In this document: positions 25,355-33,710 of the stretch, one piece after another
Position numbering within the stretch: the first letter of the stretch is position 1
Layout of the letters: the number at the start of each line of letters is the position of its first letter
Assembly: GCA_949502025.1 (NCBI GenBank)
Contig: CATBCG010000030.1
Coordinates: 51,773-115,772 of the forward strand
From: MGBC131033 sp910585655
GTDB taxonomy: Bacteria; Bacillota; Clostridia; Lachnospirales; Lachnospiraceae
Reading direction: 5' to 3'
DNA length: 64,000 nucleotides
Program-made: the position numbers and the translations under genes
The notes under the pieces: model-generated
Database searches by the model: none
What the model was told of the DNA's origin: nothing
Seen by the model: the letters and a program-made list of their open reading frames with translations, nothing else

Positions 25355-26728
25355 CTAGCCAGGAATCTCATTCGTATACTCCTCCAGCCTCCCGGCAGAT
25401 TCCAGCCGCTTCAAATACTCCCATTCCTCCCTACCGACGATCTCCAATCCCCACTCTTCCTTCGCATAAATCTTAAAGCGGTACGGCAGGTTCTTCTTCC
25501 GGTAATAGGAATTCCAATAGTAGCTGTTCGCCAGAGAACGTGCTTTGTGCATGACACAAATATACGTCGCCCGGCTGTCCGGCGTCCCAAACACCTGATA
25601 ATTGTAAGCCGAACAGTAGCTACATCCTTCCGCTATCGGGCAGTAAAAACACTCGTCGGTAGATTGCGTCCTTCGGTCTACTGCTTTCATGCAGCGAATA
25701 CACTCCTGCTCCGCTGGGCAGAGTCCAAGCCCTGTGTCGATATGTCCGATCCGTAACGGCTCCCTGACCGTCCCTAAGGAACTTTCCATGTATCGGATAC
25801 ATGGATACAAATACCCATCCGGATCCATCGCCAGCATATCCCCTGTCCCACCACACCAGGTCTGCAGGTCATCCTCTGCCTTTGGATGGAACATTTCTTC
25901 CTCAAACAACGAACAGTACACCTTCTCCACCAAACCCTGCTCCAATACATAGTCCGCATAGGATTTCATCTGCTGATACAGCTCCCTGGCATGGGAAAGC
26001 GTCCAGCCCTCTTCATACACACAATTCGCATGGATGATATCATATCCCAGCCCAATCATATGGCGGAGCGCCTGGTCTAAAAAACGGACATTCTGTGGGG
26101 CAATCGTAATCTTACTTCCCATAAAATTCCCCCGCTCCATCCAGTCCTTCGCCGCTGCCACTGCCAAGTCGTAGCTAGGGGAACCATCCGGAAACACCCG
26201 GCAGGAATCATGTAACTCCCGGTTCCCGTCTATTGTCACGGAAAAAGACAGATGCGCCTTATGCTTTTCGATAAAATGCTGTACCTCTGGTTTGAAATAT
26301 AACGTTCCATTGGAGCAGATAGAAACCTTAAACCGATCTGCCCAAGGCGAACCCGTTGCAATCGCCTGGCTACGGAAATAGTCTACGATCTGATCAATCA
26401 ACTCCACCTGAGCAAATGGCTCTCCCCCGATAAACTCTAATATAATACCAGGAGAAATCTTTGGATTTATATAACGTTCAAATCCCTTTTCCCCGGTCAG
26501 CAGCGCATCCACCATCTTTTTTGCTGCCTTTAAAGCCATCACCCGATGTCCTTTATTAACCTGGTAACAATAAGAGCAAGCCAGATTACAATAATCAGTT
26601 ACTTGCCAGGTGACAGTTTTGGATAAAATACGTTCTCCCTCTTCTTCGTTTGGATGCAGATCTGGATAAAGCCTGGCAAGAGCATCCTGGTACTGCTCCT
26701 CCTTCTTTTTTAGGTTGACCGTCCTCAT
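25355..26728 (-). CDS. Radical SAM/SPASM peptide maturase
   Basis: A 457-residue radical SAM enzyme. Cys47, Cys51 and Cys54 (TDYCNLACSYCYQ) bind the SAM-reducing 4Fe-4S cluster, GGEP (101-104) contacts SAM, and SICSNGTLY (about 137-145) is a typical core strand. The C-terminal SPASM region carries cysteines near 292, 310, 337, 343, 346, 360, 363, 369, 372 and 391, enough for two auxiliary clusters. Such enzymes modify ribosomally made peptides, for example by Cys thioether links (sactipeptides, ranthipeptides, CXXX-repeat peptides). Its neighbour downstream is a 41-cysteine repeat protein. It sits inside the phage late operon, between tail-fibre and lysis genes, which is very unusual. Exact product unknown. 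Confidence 0.93.
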   Translation of the reverse strand: MRTVNLKKKEEQYQDALARLYPDLHPNEEEGERILSKTVTWQVTDYCNLACSYCYQVNKGHRVMALKAAKKMVDALLTGEKGFERYINPKISPGIILEFIGGEPFAQVELIDQIVDYFRSQAIATGSPWADRFKVSICSNGTLYFKPEVQHFIEKHKAHLSFSVTIDGNRELHDSCRVFPDGSPSYDLAVAAAKDWMERGNFMGSKITIAPQNVRFLDQALRHMIGLGYDIIHANCVYEEGWTLSHARELYQQMKSYADYVLEQGLVEKVYCSLFEEEMFHPKAEDDLQTWCGGTGDMLAMDPDGYLYPCIRYMESSLGTVREPLRIGHIDTGLGLCPAEQECIRCMKAVDRRTQSTDECFYCPIAEGCSYCSAYNYQVFGTPDSRATYICVMHKARSLANSYYWNSYYRKKNLPYRFKIYAKEEWGLEIVGREEWEYLKRLESAGRLEEYTNEIPG

Positions 26729-26742
26729 ACACCACCTCCCGC

Positions 26743-27108
26743 CTAAGCTACGCTGGTGAATGCTACGCTATGCTCCTGCAGCAGCCGAATCCCCGGCTCA
26801 TCATATACCGTAACGGTCACAATCCCCGTCCCGAAATTCAGCTTCCAATCATACTGGTGTGTCCCGTAAAGATAGTCTGGGAGATAGGTTCTTTCCAGCT
26901 TCCTCTTCTGGTTTTCATACAGTACCTTTGCCTCTACCTGCTTCCTCTGGTACGCCTTTAAAGAAGCGCTTTCCACGACATCTGCCGTCACACTGTTCCC
27001 CAGCAAAAAAGCAATGTTATCCGTATACGCGGAAATCTCTAAAAAAGTCCGCTCCAACTCATTGATGATCGGTTCTCCATTCAAATCAATTTCAAAAATC
27101 GCTTTCAT
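26743..27108 (-). CDS. Unknown protein upstream of the radical SAM maturase
   Basis: A 121-residue soluble protein with no family I recognise. It starts MKAIFEIDLNGEPIINELER with an AGGAGG site. A helical middle (SLKAYQRKQVEAKVLYENQK) and a beta-rich C-terminal part (WKLNFGTGIVTVTVYDEPG) follow. It lies 14 bases upstream of the radical SAM gene and directly after a terminator, so it appears to open the cassette operon. It could be a recognition or carrier protein for the maturase, or simply a small tail protein. Both are guesses. Confidence 0.6.
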   Translation of the reverse strand: MKAIFEIDLNGEPIINELERTFLEISAYTDNIAFLLGNSVTADVVESASLKAYQRKQVEAKVLYENQKRKLERTYLPDYLYGTHQYDWKLNFGTGIVTVTVYDEPGIRLLQEHSVAFTSVA

Positions 27109-27151
27109 CCTAATTCCCTCCTGAATTTATTGTTATTTGTTTCATCTGCCA

Positions 27152-27197
27152 TAAGAAAAGCTGCCAGCACAGGAACCGTTCTTCCTCTCTGACAGCT
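27152..27197 (-). terminator. Terminator between fibre genes and the radical SAM cassette
   Basis: A stem AGCTGCCAG/CTGACAGCT (27159-27167 with 27189-27197, one G-U pair) is followed on the minus strand by TTTTCTT. It lies 20 bases past the stop of the 100-residue gene and sets the cassette apart from the structural genes. I see no strong promoter in the 50 bases that follow. Confidence 0.65.
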
Positions 27198-27216
27198 ATT
27201 CCCTCTTCTTATTGCT

Positions 27217-27519
27217 CTATTGGTCTTGCCCCAACCGGACACTTTTGGCAAACACCGTCGGCGCTGCCATGTTCGACACACTTAACAGCGTCGTATAGCC
27301 CTGATAGTCCACTATACCATACTCTGCTACGCTTTGCAGCGTGGTACAGGCTTCCTTCGTAAACAGCGCTGCCAATTCCTCCAGGGAAAGGCTGCAATCC
27401 TCTGGAATCCCAATTTCTAACACCTTCCCATCCCGAACCTCCATCGTGTTCCTTGGCAGGATACTCTCCACCACCTGGCTAACTTCCAGTTCCGTTCCAT
27501 TCGCAAATACTAACTTCAT
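27217..27519 (-). CDS. Small tail-region protein, unknown function
   Basis: A 100-residue soluble protein beginning MKLVFANGTELEVSQVVESI. The pattern VFANGTELEV...LPRNTMEV...LEIGIPEDCSLSLEELAALF suggests a small beta-rich fold with a following helix. It is likely a phage protein of the tail-fibre region; similar short proteins lie downstream of fibres in Clostridia prophages. It follows the gene with the Cys-rich tail and precedes a terminator. No function can be given. Confidence 0.6.
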   Translation of the reverse strand: MKLVFANGTELEVSQVVESILPRNTMEVRDGKVLEIGIPEDCSLSLEELAALFTKEACTTLQSVAEYGIVDYQGYTTLLSVSNMAAPTVFAKSVRLGQDQ

Positions 27520-27593
27520 ACTCTTAGTCCCCTTTCTGATAAACTTTTTTCCTGCTCCACAAAAATGATGTTTCTCCTTTTAGAACACAGGAA

Positions 27594-28151
27594 CTACGAC
27601 CTGGCTCCACTGGCACAGCCTGTCCCGCAGCTGGCGCTACACCCGCCGCAGCCCGTACAGCTCCCCGTACAGCCACTGCAAGCATTGCTGCACCCACTCA
27701 TACAAAGCCCCGTACAAGCGCCCCGACAGGAAGTGGACGTTCCCTCCATCGGTTCTTCAGACAGCTCATTCACATACGTAATCAGTTCTTCTCCAAACCC
27801 AGCCGGAATCGGATCCCCGGCTTCCGGAAGAACCAGATCCGCATAGTCCTGGATAGCCAACAACGGCTCTATCACCCGTTTCCCCTGTCTTGCCAGGATG
27901 GTCGCGCCCGTTTCTGCCTGCCCATCCGCTGTCCCCTCTGCCTGATCTGACTGGTCTATACTCGGTTCTGCCCTAGCATTCGTTTCTGTCCCTGCTGTTT
28001 CTTCTGCCATCGTCTGGGATTCCCCTGTTTCTGTTCCTGCCGCCGCATTCCCTCCGCTGGCATATGCCGCCAGGGAGCCGCAGGCGTTTCTCCGTTCCAC
28101 CTCTGCCTCTACCTTCTGGCGCAGAAGGTTATACTGCTCTGCCGTCAACAT
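27594..28151 (-). CDS. Tail-region protein with Cys-rich C-terminal tail
   Basis: About 185 residues. The N-terminal part begins MLTAEQYNLLRQKVEAEVER (helical). A low-complexity Glu/Thr/Ala linker follows, then a compact part (GKRVIEPLLAIQDYADLVLP...FGEELITYVNELSEEP). The last 45 residues hold 11 cysteines in the same Gly/Ser/Cys style as the 175-residue protein (SCRGACTGLCMSGC, then CSGCTGSCTGCGGC). A non-Cys front and a Cys-rich tail is the leader-plus-core layout of a modified peptide, so this may be a second target of the maturase 900 bases downstream. GTG at 28163 is an alternative start. Confidence 0.7.
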   Translation of the reverse strand: MLTAEQYNLLRQKVEAEVERRNACGSLAAYASGGNAAAGTETGESQTMAEETAGTETNARAEPSIDQSDQAEGTADGQAETGATILARQGKRVIEPLLAIQDYADLVLPEAGDPIPAGFGEELITYVNELSEEPMEGTSTSCRGACTGLCMSGCSNACSGCTGSCTGCGGCSASCGTGCASGARS

Positions 28152-28205
28152 CTTCCCTCTCACACCCCTTTCCTACTCTGGAGACGGTATCCCTCCTGCC
28201 ACCTC

Positions 28206-28412
28206 TTATCCCCAGACCGCCGCCAATGGAACCCAGGCTGTCCCATCGTAATAATGCTGGAGGTGCGTGCTTGGCTGGATCCAGGTCTTTTTCTCATTGC
28301 CAGGCGGCTCTTCCTCCTGAATCAAAAAAGGGGAAGCTTCCTCCAACAGCTTCCGAACTGCCTCCAAATCGCTTCCCGACATGCCCGGCACATTGATCGT
28401 CCCGTATGCCAT
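28206..28412 (-). CDS. Small phage protein, unknown
   Basis: A 68-residue protein (MAYGTINVPGMSGSDLEAVR...HLQHYYDGTAWVPLAAVWG). The ending resembles the short tryptophan-rich motifs at the end of tail-fibre accessory proteins (YYDGTAWVPL). It lies four bases after the preceding gene in a tight run of tail-region genes, so it is probably expressed with them. No family recognised. Confidence 0.6.
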   Translation of the reverse strand: MAYGTINVPGMSGSDLEAVRKLLEEASPFLIQEEEPPGNEKKTWIQPSTHLQHYYDGTAWVPLAAVWG

Positions 28413-28415
28413 ACC

Positions 28416-28832
28416 CTACTCCTTTCCGCTCTCTACCCAGTACTCTGCTGCGATTTCCCCGGATGGGACACGAGCCGCCCAGATCCGGATTTTTCCCTCC
28501 AACGTCTGATTGGTCAGGCACAGACCACAGGCGCCCGCTATCCCTAAGCTTCCCGGCGCTACGGTAATTTCCGCCCGATCCTTCGCCGTAACCCCCGGCG
28601 CTTCGATCTCATAACAGCTTGGATACTCCTCAAGTCCCTGCTCACTTTCCACCTCCCAGCCAGAAACCAGAATCGTAACCGGAACCGCTTCCGGCTTATC
28701 CGCCTTAACAGTTTCTACCTCCTCGATGGCCTCAGTCGTCGCCTGTGCCAGCTCCGCCACCAGGTTCTGGATAAACGCCTTGACTGCTTCCATACAGCCA
28801 CCCAGATGCCCCAACACTGCAACTTTATTCAT
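28416..28832 (-). CDS. Phage tail-region protein, unknown
   Basis: A 138-residue protein starting MNKVAVLGHLGGCMEAVKAF with an AGGAGG site. A helical first third is followed by a beta-rich part (VPVTILVSGWEVESEQGLEE...TAKDRAEITVAPGSLGIAGACGLC...GKIRIWAARVPSGEIAAEYW). The second part has the look of a fibre-associated carbohydrate- or host-binding beta domain, but I recognise no named family. Position among fibre genes supports a structural or fibre-assembly role. Confidence 0.6.
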   Translation of the reverse strand: MNKVAVLGHLGGCMEAVKAFIQNLVAELAQATTEAIEEVETVKADKPEAVPVTILVSGWEVESEQGLEEYPSCYEIEAPGVTAKDRAEITVAPGSLGIAGACGLCLTNQTLEGKIRIWAARVPSGEIAAEYWVESGKE

Positions 28833-29061
28833 CTGTCTCTATCCCTCCTTCCTTGATTCGCCTAATCTGCCCCTTCCGCTTTCTCTTTTCGGGCAGCCCG
28901 CCAATCCTTTCCGGGATTTCCTTTTTCACACCCATTCTTTTTAGAATCGGTTTTTTCTGGACAGGAGCCAGAAATATCCGAGCTCTCCTTTCGAGAAAAG
29001 CGGTTTTCTCCAGCCCCTTCCAGATCAGAGGCAGCTTCGCTGCCTCCCATTCTGACATCCG
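28825..29061 (-). CDS. Small basic protein between tail-fibre genes (uncertain frame)
   Basis: A 78-residue frame starting MSEWEAAKLPLIWKGLEKTA two bases past the preceding fibre gene and overlapping the next start by eight bases. It is strongly basic (KKPILKRMGVKKEIPERIGG, then RKRKGQIRRI). A competing frame at 28862-29050 is also open (62 residues, starts MGGSEAASDLEG). Close packing and the overlap favour the first, but neither is proven. No function recognised. Confidence 0.4.
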   Translation of the reverse strand, partial: RMSEWEAAKLPLIWKGLEKTAFLERRARIFLAPVQKKPILKRMGVKKEIPERIGGLPEKRKRKGQIRRIKEGGIETDE

Positions 29062-29062
29062 C

Positions 29063-29707
29063 CTATGCAGCAGCTCCGCTGCCAAATACCTCCGAAAGCA
29101 GCTCCGCCACCTCGGCATCCGTTGCCACCGCACCATGCAACACATCCGAAGGCTCGGTATAAACGGTCACTTCCGCCCCGTTTACTTTGATGTTCCCGTT
29201 GGTGGTACTGGCCTCGGTCTTCGTCGCTCCAGCTGCAATCCCCGCCAGCTTCGTTTTCTCTTCACTGGTGTAGTCATTCGCAGACAGCCCCTTGCCGTCC
29301 TCCTTCTGCACATAGCCCGTCAGATCAACGGTCGTATCGTCTAACAGTTCGACGCTCTCCCCTACCTTTGCATAAATGTCATAATGCCCCGTCTCGCTGT
29401 TCATGACCAGGTACAGCACGTTTTCCTTGGCTGCCGCTGCCTCCGGCACCGCATCCGCCTTCTCAAAAATGGCATGGCCGGTCGCTGCAATCGCCGTCTG
29501 GATCGCCGCCGCTACCTGCGTATCATTCTGGAACTTGCTGTCATTGGCCAGCTGGGACACCTTCGTCGGGACTGCTGCCTGAACCGTCTCCTGCGCCGCC
29601 GCTACCTTCTGTTCCACCTCTGCCTTCGTCGCGTAATCATTTTTGACACGCTCCGCCAGAGCCTTTAATGCCGATAACCTCGTCAATTTGTCTGTGTTGT
29701 AAGCCAT
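29063..29707 (-). CDS. Tail-fibre protein with coiled-coil and trimer-like repeats
   Basis: A 214-residue protein with a helical N-terminus (LTRLSALKALAERVKNDYAT...EVEQKVAAAQETVQAAVPTK) typical of phage fibre heads. The motif KVSQLANDSKFQNDTQVAAA and DYTSEEKTKLAGIAAGAT are common in Firmicutes tail-fibre and head-fibre proteins. The C-terminal ATDAEVAELLSEVFGSG resembles the end repeats of the next fibre gene (ATEEEVEEMFEEIFGG), which hints at a shared attachment tag. Probably a host-binding fibre component. Confidence 0.75.
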   Translation of the reverse strand: MAYNTDKLTRLSALKALAERVKNDYATKAEVEQKVAAAQETVQAAVPTKVSQLANDSKFQNDTQVAAAIQTAIAATGHAIFEKADAVPEAAAAKENVLYLVMNSETGHYDIYAKVGESVELLDDTTVDLTGYVQKEDGKGLSANDYTSEEKTKLAGIAAGATKTEASTTNGNIKVNGAEVTVYTEPSDVLHGAVATDAEVAELLSEVFGSGAAA

Positions 29708-29834
29708 ACTGCTCCACTCCTTTTCTTTTTTCTTCTATATTTAACAGACAACCAGTCTGATAAATATGCGCTTTCCGTTTTTTATCACGGGTCTTATTCC
29801 TCACTGCTTGCAGCACTGCTTGTAGCAGGGTAAT

Positions 29835-30650
29835 TCAGTTTGCTTCTTCAAATACCTGCTCCAACAGCTCTCCAACTTCTTCTTCCGTTGCAATATCCGA
29901 CACGTAGGCGCCGCTCTCCCCACCAAAGATTTCCTCAAACATCTCCTCTACCTCCTCTTCTGTTGCCACTTCTGAAGAACTTCCGGGGTTCCCGCCAACG
30001 TCTGGATTGCCTCCGCCGCTTCCTCCCCCTCCCAGGCTCCCTCCTGTCCCAAACGGTACCTGGAAAAGTAGCAGATCTGTCCGTATCTCCTTCTCCGGCG
30101 GCTGCTCCGCATACACCCGCAGCCCTCCGACAAACGTCCGCACCGTAGTTGCCATCCCGCATTTCTTGGCAGCTTCTGCGTCCGCAGGCAGGATACTGAC
30201 CACTGGTATCATTGCTTCCGTTATACCATCCAGCAGGATATCCCTGTACCACATCCCTGCCTCATATTCCCCTTCCAGGCTTCCTCCCCCTTGGCTTCCC
30301 CCAGCAGGGCTTTCTATCTCTGAGCCTTCTCCACTTTGGACTTCTCTGTCTGAAATTTCGCCCTCTTCCACCGAATTCTCCTGCTCCATGGAACTCTCCT
30401 GTTCGATGGAATTTTCCTGGGGCGGCTCTTCCTCCCCACCCTGAAACTCCCTCCATCCCTCTGTTGGTATGGTTAGCCTCTGTGTCCGGGCTGCTCCCAT
30501 CACCGAATCCAGCAGGGCTTTTAAGACTAAGGTATTTTCAAATGCCTGAATCGGCGCCGCATTGATATTGTCTGCATGGTCGGTATCCGTCGTTTCCGTA
30601 ATCCGTAAGGTAGGCGAAAAGGCCGGGGCGTTGTTTGCATACTCCTTCAT
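29835..30650 (-). CDS. Tail-fibre/baseplate-associated protein with low-complexity middle
   Basis: A 271-residue protein. The N-terminal part (ANNAPAFSPTLRITETTDTD...ADNINAAPIQAFENTLVLKAL) resembles the neck of Firmicutes tail-fibre proteins. The middle is Glu/Ser/Gly-rich low complexity (EESMEQENSVEEGEI-like, GGSLGGGGSGGGNPDVGG). The C-terminus repeats ATEEEVEEMFEEIFGG and ATEEEVGELLEQVFEE, near-copies of each other and of the next fibre's end. The low-complexity tract probably varies in length between strains. A fibre or fibre-linker role is inferred. Confidence 0.7.
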   Translation of the reverse strand: MKEYANNAPAFSPTLRITETTDTDHADNINAAPIQAFENTLVLKALLDSVMGAARTQRLTIPTEGWREFQGGEEEPPQENSIEQESSMEQENSVEEGEISDREVQSGEGSEIESPAGGSQGGGSLEGEYEAGMWYRDILLDGITEAMIPVVSILPADAEAAKKCGMATTVRTFVGGLRVYAEQPPEKEIRTDLLLFQVPFGTGGSLGGGGSGGGNPDVGGNPGSSSEVATEEEVEEMFEEIFGGESGAYVSDIATEEEVGELLEQVFEEAN

Positions 30651-30665
30651 CCATCCTCACCTTCC

Positions 30666-31076
30666 TTAAAAAATATCGTCTAAGGTGAAGGTCATTTCCA
30701 AATCCCCATCCTTCCCCTTGGCCAGAAACGTCTTGATACAGACAATATCTCCCTCTGCATCGTAAAGTCCGACCTCACTTAACGATTCCCCTGCCAGCTC
30801 GGTATCCGACAAGGTACAGACATAACAGCATGTCGTATCCTCCGGAAAGCTATACCCGTCGATTTCCTTTCGGAAAATCTCATGGTTCAGGGCTTCCTGG
30901 GATTCGGCAGGCGGAACGACCTTCCCCTCGGAATCAATTCCCCCATCTCCAAACACCATCCCTACCACCGCCGGAAGCACGATTGCCCCCGCCCTTGCCT
31001 TGACTAGCTTTTCTCTGGCTTTTTTTGTAATGATGACATTTTTACTGCCGGCCACATTCGCTTCTGCACTCATCAC
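30666..31076 (-). CDS. Phage tail-fibre-type protein (tail-collar family like)
   Basis: A 136-residue protein starting MMSAEANVAGSKNVIITKKA. Short proteins with a NVIITKKARxKLVKARAG opening and an end such as SLSEVGLYDAEGDIVCIKTFLAKGKDGDLEMTFTLDDIF (quoted in parts) are common beside DUF2612 genes in myovirus prophages and are called tail-collar or fibre proteins. It overlaps the upstream gene by four bases, so translation is coupled. Confidence 0.75.
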   Translation of the reverse strand: MMSAEANVAGSKNVIITKKAREKLVKARAGAIVLPAVVGMVFGDGGIDSEGKVVPPAESQEALNHEIFRKEIDGYSFPEDTTCCYVCTLSDTELAGESLSEVGLYDAEGDIVCIKTFLAKGKDGDLEMTFTLDDIF

Positions 31077-32251
31077 ACCATCTCCTTCCTATAGACTGAA
31101 TTTAAGTTCCGGGAGCCGTCCAACTGCCTGGAGCCATCTAAGAACCGATACTCCCTGGTCTTTACTGTTACCATTACACTGCCAATCTGCTCCTGCCCGG
31201 TACTCACTACCTTTATATCAAGCAGTGTTTTCGCATGAAACGGATATGGCCTCTCTTCCCGGAAGTTTATCTTCATCCGGCTTTCTATCCGGTCTGCTTC
31301 CATCCTCTCTGACAGCCGTTGTTCCCAGGTAAGTGCCATAGAGGGGCGCAGGAACCGTTCCGGAATTCGCTTTCCCCTCCATACCTGCGCTACATCCAGC
31401 AGCAGCCGGTAACGTCTCCTACCGTCCAGCCGTTTGCTGCCGTCCAGTCTCCGGGAGCCGTTCCATAGACGGGAACCCCAAAAATTAAGGGGGAACAAAA
31501 GCGTAAGCGATAAAGCCAGACCAGACAGTTCCCTGGAAGGAAGCTGCCAGGCCAACTGGATGGACGGAAGCCTTATCTCTTCCGAGGTAGTAAATCCCTG
31601 CTGGAAACGGGTATGGATGGAGAAGGCCGTTTGGTTATGCAGCGCCGCCAGGTACAGCTGGAGCAGAAGGTTCTGGAATAGGATTTGTTCCAGATGGGAG
31701 TTATCTGCCCATATCACATAACTTCCCTTATAAATCACCGCTATTCCAGCCGGCTTTACTACAGGTGTCCGTTCCGCAATCGGATCTTTCTCCGTGTCAA
31801 TTTCCACGCTTTTGGTTTGAATGAAAATAGTCGCTGGACGACTGAGCCTTTCCTCATATTGGATCTGATCAGTATTCCACAACAGGTCAACCGATTTCAT
31901 CACATCTTCATAGGTTCCTTCTGCTGTGTTTTGAAGCTGCTTATATCGTAAATACTGCCGATATCGGCTATCCGATATAACGGGTTCCAAGCTGCTTGCA
32001 CCTGCCAAAATCCCTGCTTCTTTCCGCGTCAGGCCAACGATATCCCCCACCATATCCAGGTTCTTCCCTTTGGCTGTTTCTAAATCCAATTTCTCCAGTT
32101 CCCGGAATACGTCTTGCACCTCCTTCAGCTGCCGTGCAAAAGCCCTAACAAGACACTCGATGTTCCTCCGCCCCTGGAACTGCTGCGGGAAGTCCCGCAT
32201 CCATTGTTCTGCTATCTGGCTATCAAAGGCCGTCCGCTCAAGCATGTCCAC
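31073..32251 (-). CDS. Baseplate-proximal DUF2612-type tail protein
   Basis: A 392-residue structural protein. The first 170 residues match the DUF2612/XkdU-like tail group (FARQLKEVQDVFRELEKLDL...LDMVGDIVGLTRKEAG). It sits directly after the baseplate J gene. The second part carries repeated LDGS/LDGSR units (NGSRRLDGSKRLDGRRRY and SRQLDGSRNLNSVY), a repeat also seen in other phage tail proteins of this type. It likely links the baseplate to the fibres. It overlaps the J-like gene by 14 bases. Confidence 0.8.
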   Translation of the reverse strand: MDMLERTAFDSQIAEQWMRDFPQQFQGRRNIECLVRAFARQLKEVQDVFRELEKLDLETAKGKNLDMVGDIVGLTRKEAGILAGASSLEPVISDSRYRQYLRYKQLQNTAEGTYEDVMKSVDLLWNTDQIQYEERLSRPATIFIQTKSVEIDTEKDPIAERTPVVKPAGIAVIYKGSYVIWADNSHLEQILFQNLLLQLYLAALHNQTAFSIHTRFQQGFTTSEEIRLPSIQLAWQLPSRELSGLALSLTLLFPLNFWGSRLWNGSRRLDGSKRLDGRRRYRLLLDVAQVWRGKRIPERFLRPSMALTWEQRLSERMEADRIESRMKINFREERPYPFHAKTLLDIKVVSTGQEQIGSVMVTVKTREYRFLDGSRQLDGSRNLNSVYRKEMV

Positions 32252-33710
32252 TGTACGTCACCTCGATCCTGTTAGCCTCCGCTACGATTTTCTGCCGGCT
32301 GGTGGCCGGGACATTCCGGTAGGTATATGCTTCTGCCTCCGGTTCCTCTTCCTGGCCACTGGCCGCAACAGCACATTGGATACTAACATAAGTAAGGCCG
32401 CCTACCATCGAATAAATCCCATCATTTAACGTCTGAGTCAACAGACTGTCCCCTGCCTTTAACCCAGCTGTACTTTCCAGGATAGCGTCTACTGTCAGGC
32501 TGGCGTAGTTCGTTGGCAAATGTCGGATATCCGCGTCCAATATCACTTTCATCCAAACAAGGACATATTCCGGACGGTTAAAGCAAACCGGCACGGAATC
32601 CCCATACTCCGTTGCCACGTCCACCTTGATAGATCCAAAGGTTTGTATTCCTGCCGCCCTCCGGTCTAAAATAGCCGCTGCAATCTCCTCTTCATTCCCG
32701 CCATCAACAATAAACTCAATACTATGGGGCGGCCTCCCGTCCTCATCTATAAAGTCCGTGTAATTCTCATATCCAGTTGCACTTTCCACCCCTTGTACGT
32801 TATTCAGCAGTTGGGCGCAGACACTATCAATCATCCGGGTAGAGCGGATAGCCGATTTTGCGATATAAGACTGCCTCAGCTCGACATCTGTTTCCTGTTC
32901 TCGACCATAAGTAGGAGCCAACAGGTTCTCTACTGCGGTAAAGCCTGCGATATTGTCTACCATCTTACTGACTACCCCACCAGAAAGGCTAATCCGTCCA
33001 TAATTCTGGGTAAAAAAGTTGGCAATCGTCGTAACCTCGCTAGTTGTCAGGTTATCCGATAGAAACAACGTATTGCTCCGGCTTTTTACTGTATCCCGTA
33101 AGAATAACTCTTTCCCGGTATCTGAACTCACTATCTCCGCCTCGTACTCCGGATCCGTGATTGCCGCCTGAAGCCCTTCCAGGATATCTACTACACCAGC
33201 AGCTGGATCCTCATTATAAAAACGGTAGCCCTTCCCGCCAAAGAACAAGCTATACTCCCCCTTTTCCATAGCCGCCACCGTAATTTTCGCTGAATTACAG
33301 GAATCCCGGCTGATCTGGAATTCCGAAGCTGCCAGGAGGCGCACTTCTGGGGAAGTATCCGCTGCTACCAAAGCGCCTTCTGGTACAACCGCCCCATCCT
33401 CCCCCGTACAATGCAGCGGGTAAATCGTCCGCCGCCTGGCTGCCCGCCGGATCCCGCCATACTGCACGGCATTGTCCAGGTTTATCCCACTGGCCGTAGA
33501 TGGATACTTGGCATAGTAGCTATCTTGTGCTGTCTCCCACAAATCCGCGATCTGCCCGGCAAAGGTCGTCACCAGGACATCTAAAAAAGAAGACCGCTGG
33601 AGCCGGGTATCAAAGCCGAACCCTTCCGTCAGCTCGGTATGGATTTCCTCCAAAATCGTATCCATCCGCTTCAGCACAAAGCCTTTCTCTGTCACTCCAT
33701 ATTCAGACAT
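32238..33710 (-). CDS. Baseplate J-like protein (XkdT family)
   Basis: A 490-residue baseplate wedge protein of contractile-tailed phages. It begins MSEYGVTEKGFVLKRMDTIL and contains the typical LDNAVQYGGIRRAARRRTIY region (about 78-97). The late segment ILDADIRHLPTNYASLTVDA (about 395-420) is also typical. It follows the gp25-like gene with an 8-base overlap, the usual W-J order. All expected regions appear intact. Confidence 0.93.
   Translation of the reverse strand: MSEYGVTEKGFVLKRMDTILEEIHTELTEGFGFDTRLQRSSFLDVLVTTFAGQIADLWETAQDSYYAKYPSTASGINLDNAVQYGGIRRAARRRTIYPLHCTGEDGAVVPEGALVAADTSPEVRLLAASEFQISRDSCNSAKITVAAMEKGEYSLFFGGKGYRFYNEDPAAGVVDILEGLQAAITDPEYEAEIVSSDTGKELFLRDTVKSRSNTLFLSDNLTTSEVTTIANFFTQNYGRISLSGGVVSKMVDNIAGFTAVENLLAPTYGREQETDVELRQSYIAKSAIRSTRMIDSVCAQLLNNVQGVESATGYENYTDFIDEDGRPPHSIEFIVDGGNEEEIAAAILDRRAAGIQTFGSIKVDVATEYGDSVPVCFNRPEYVLVWMKVILDADIRHLPTNYASLTVDAILESTAGLKAGDSLLTQTLNDGIYSMVGGLTYVSIQCAVAASGQEEEPEAEAYTYRNVPATSRQKIVAEANRIEVTYSGHA

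Noticed and set aside
24798..26728. SCIFF/thioether ranthipeptide system of Clostridia
   Set aside because: SCIFF peptides are about 45 residues with six cysteines and a fixed genome location; this target has 175 residues and about 41 cysteines in a phage operon.
28862..29050. 62-residue frame beginning MGGSEAASD
   Set aside because: Competes with the better-placed overlapping frame 28825-29061; kept only as an alternative there.
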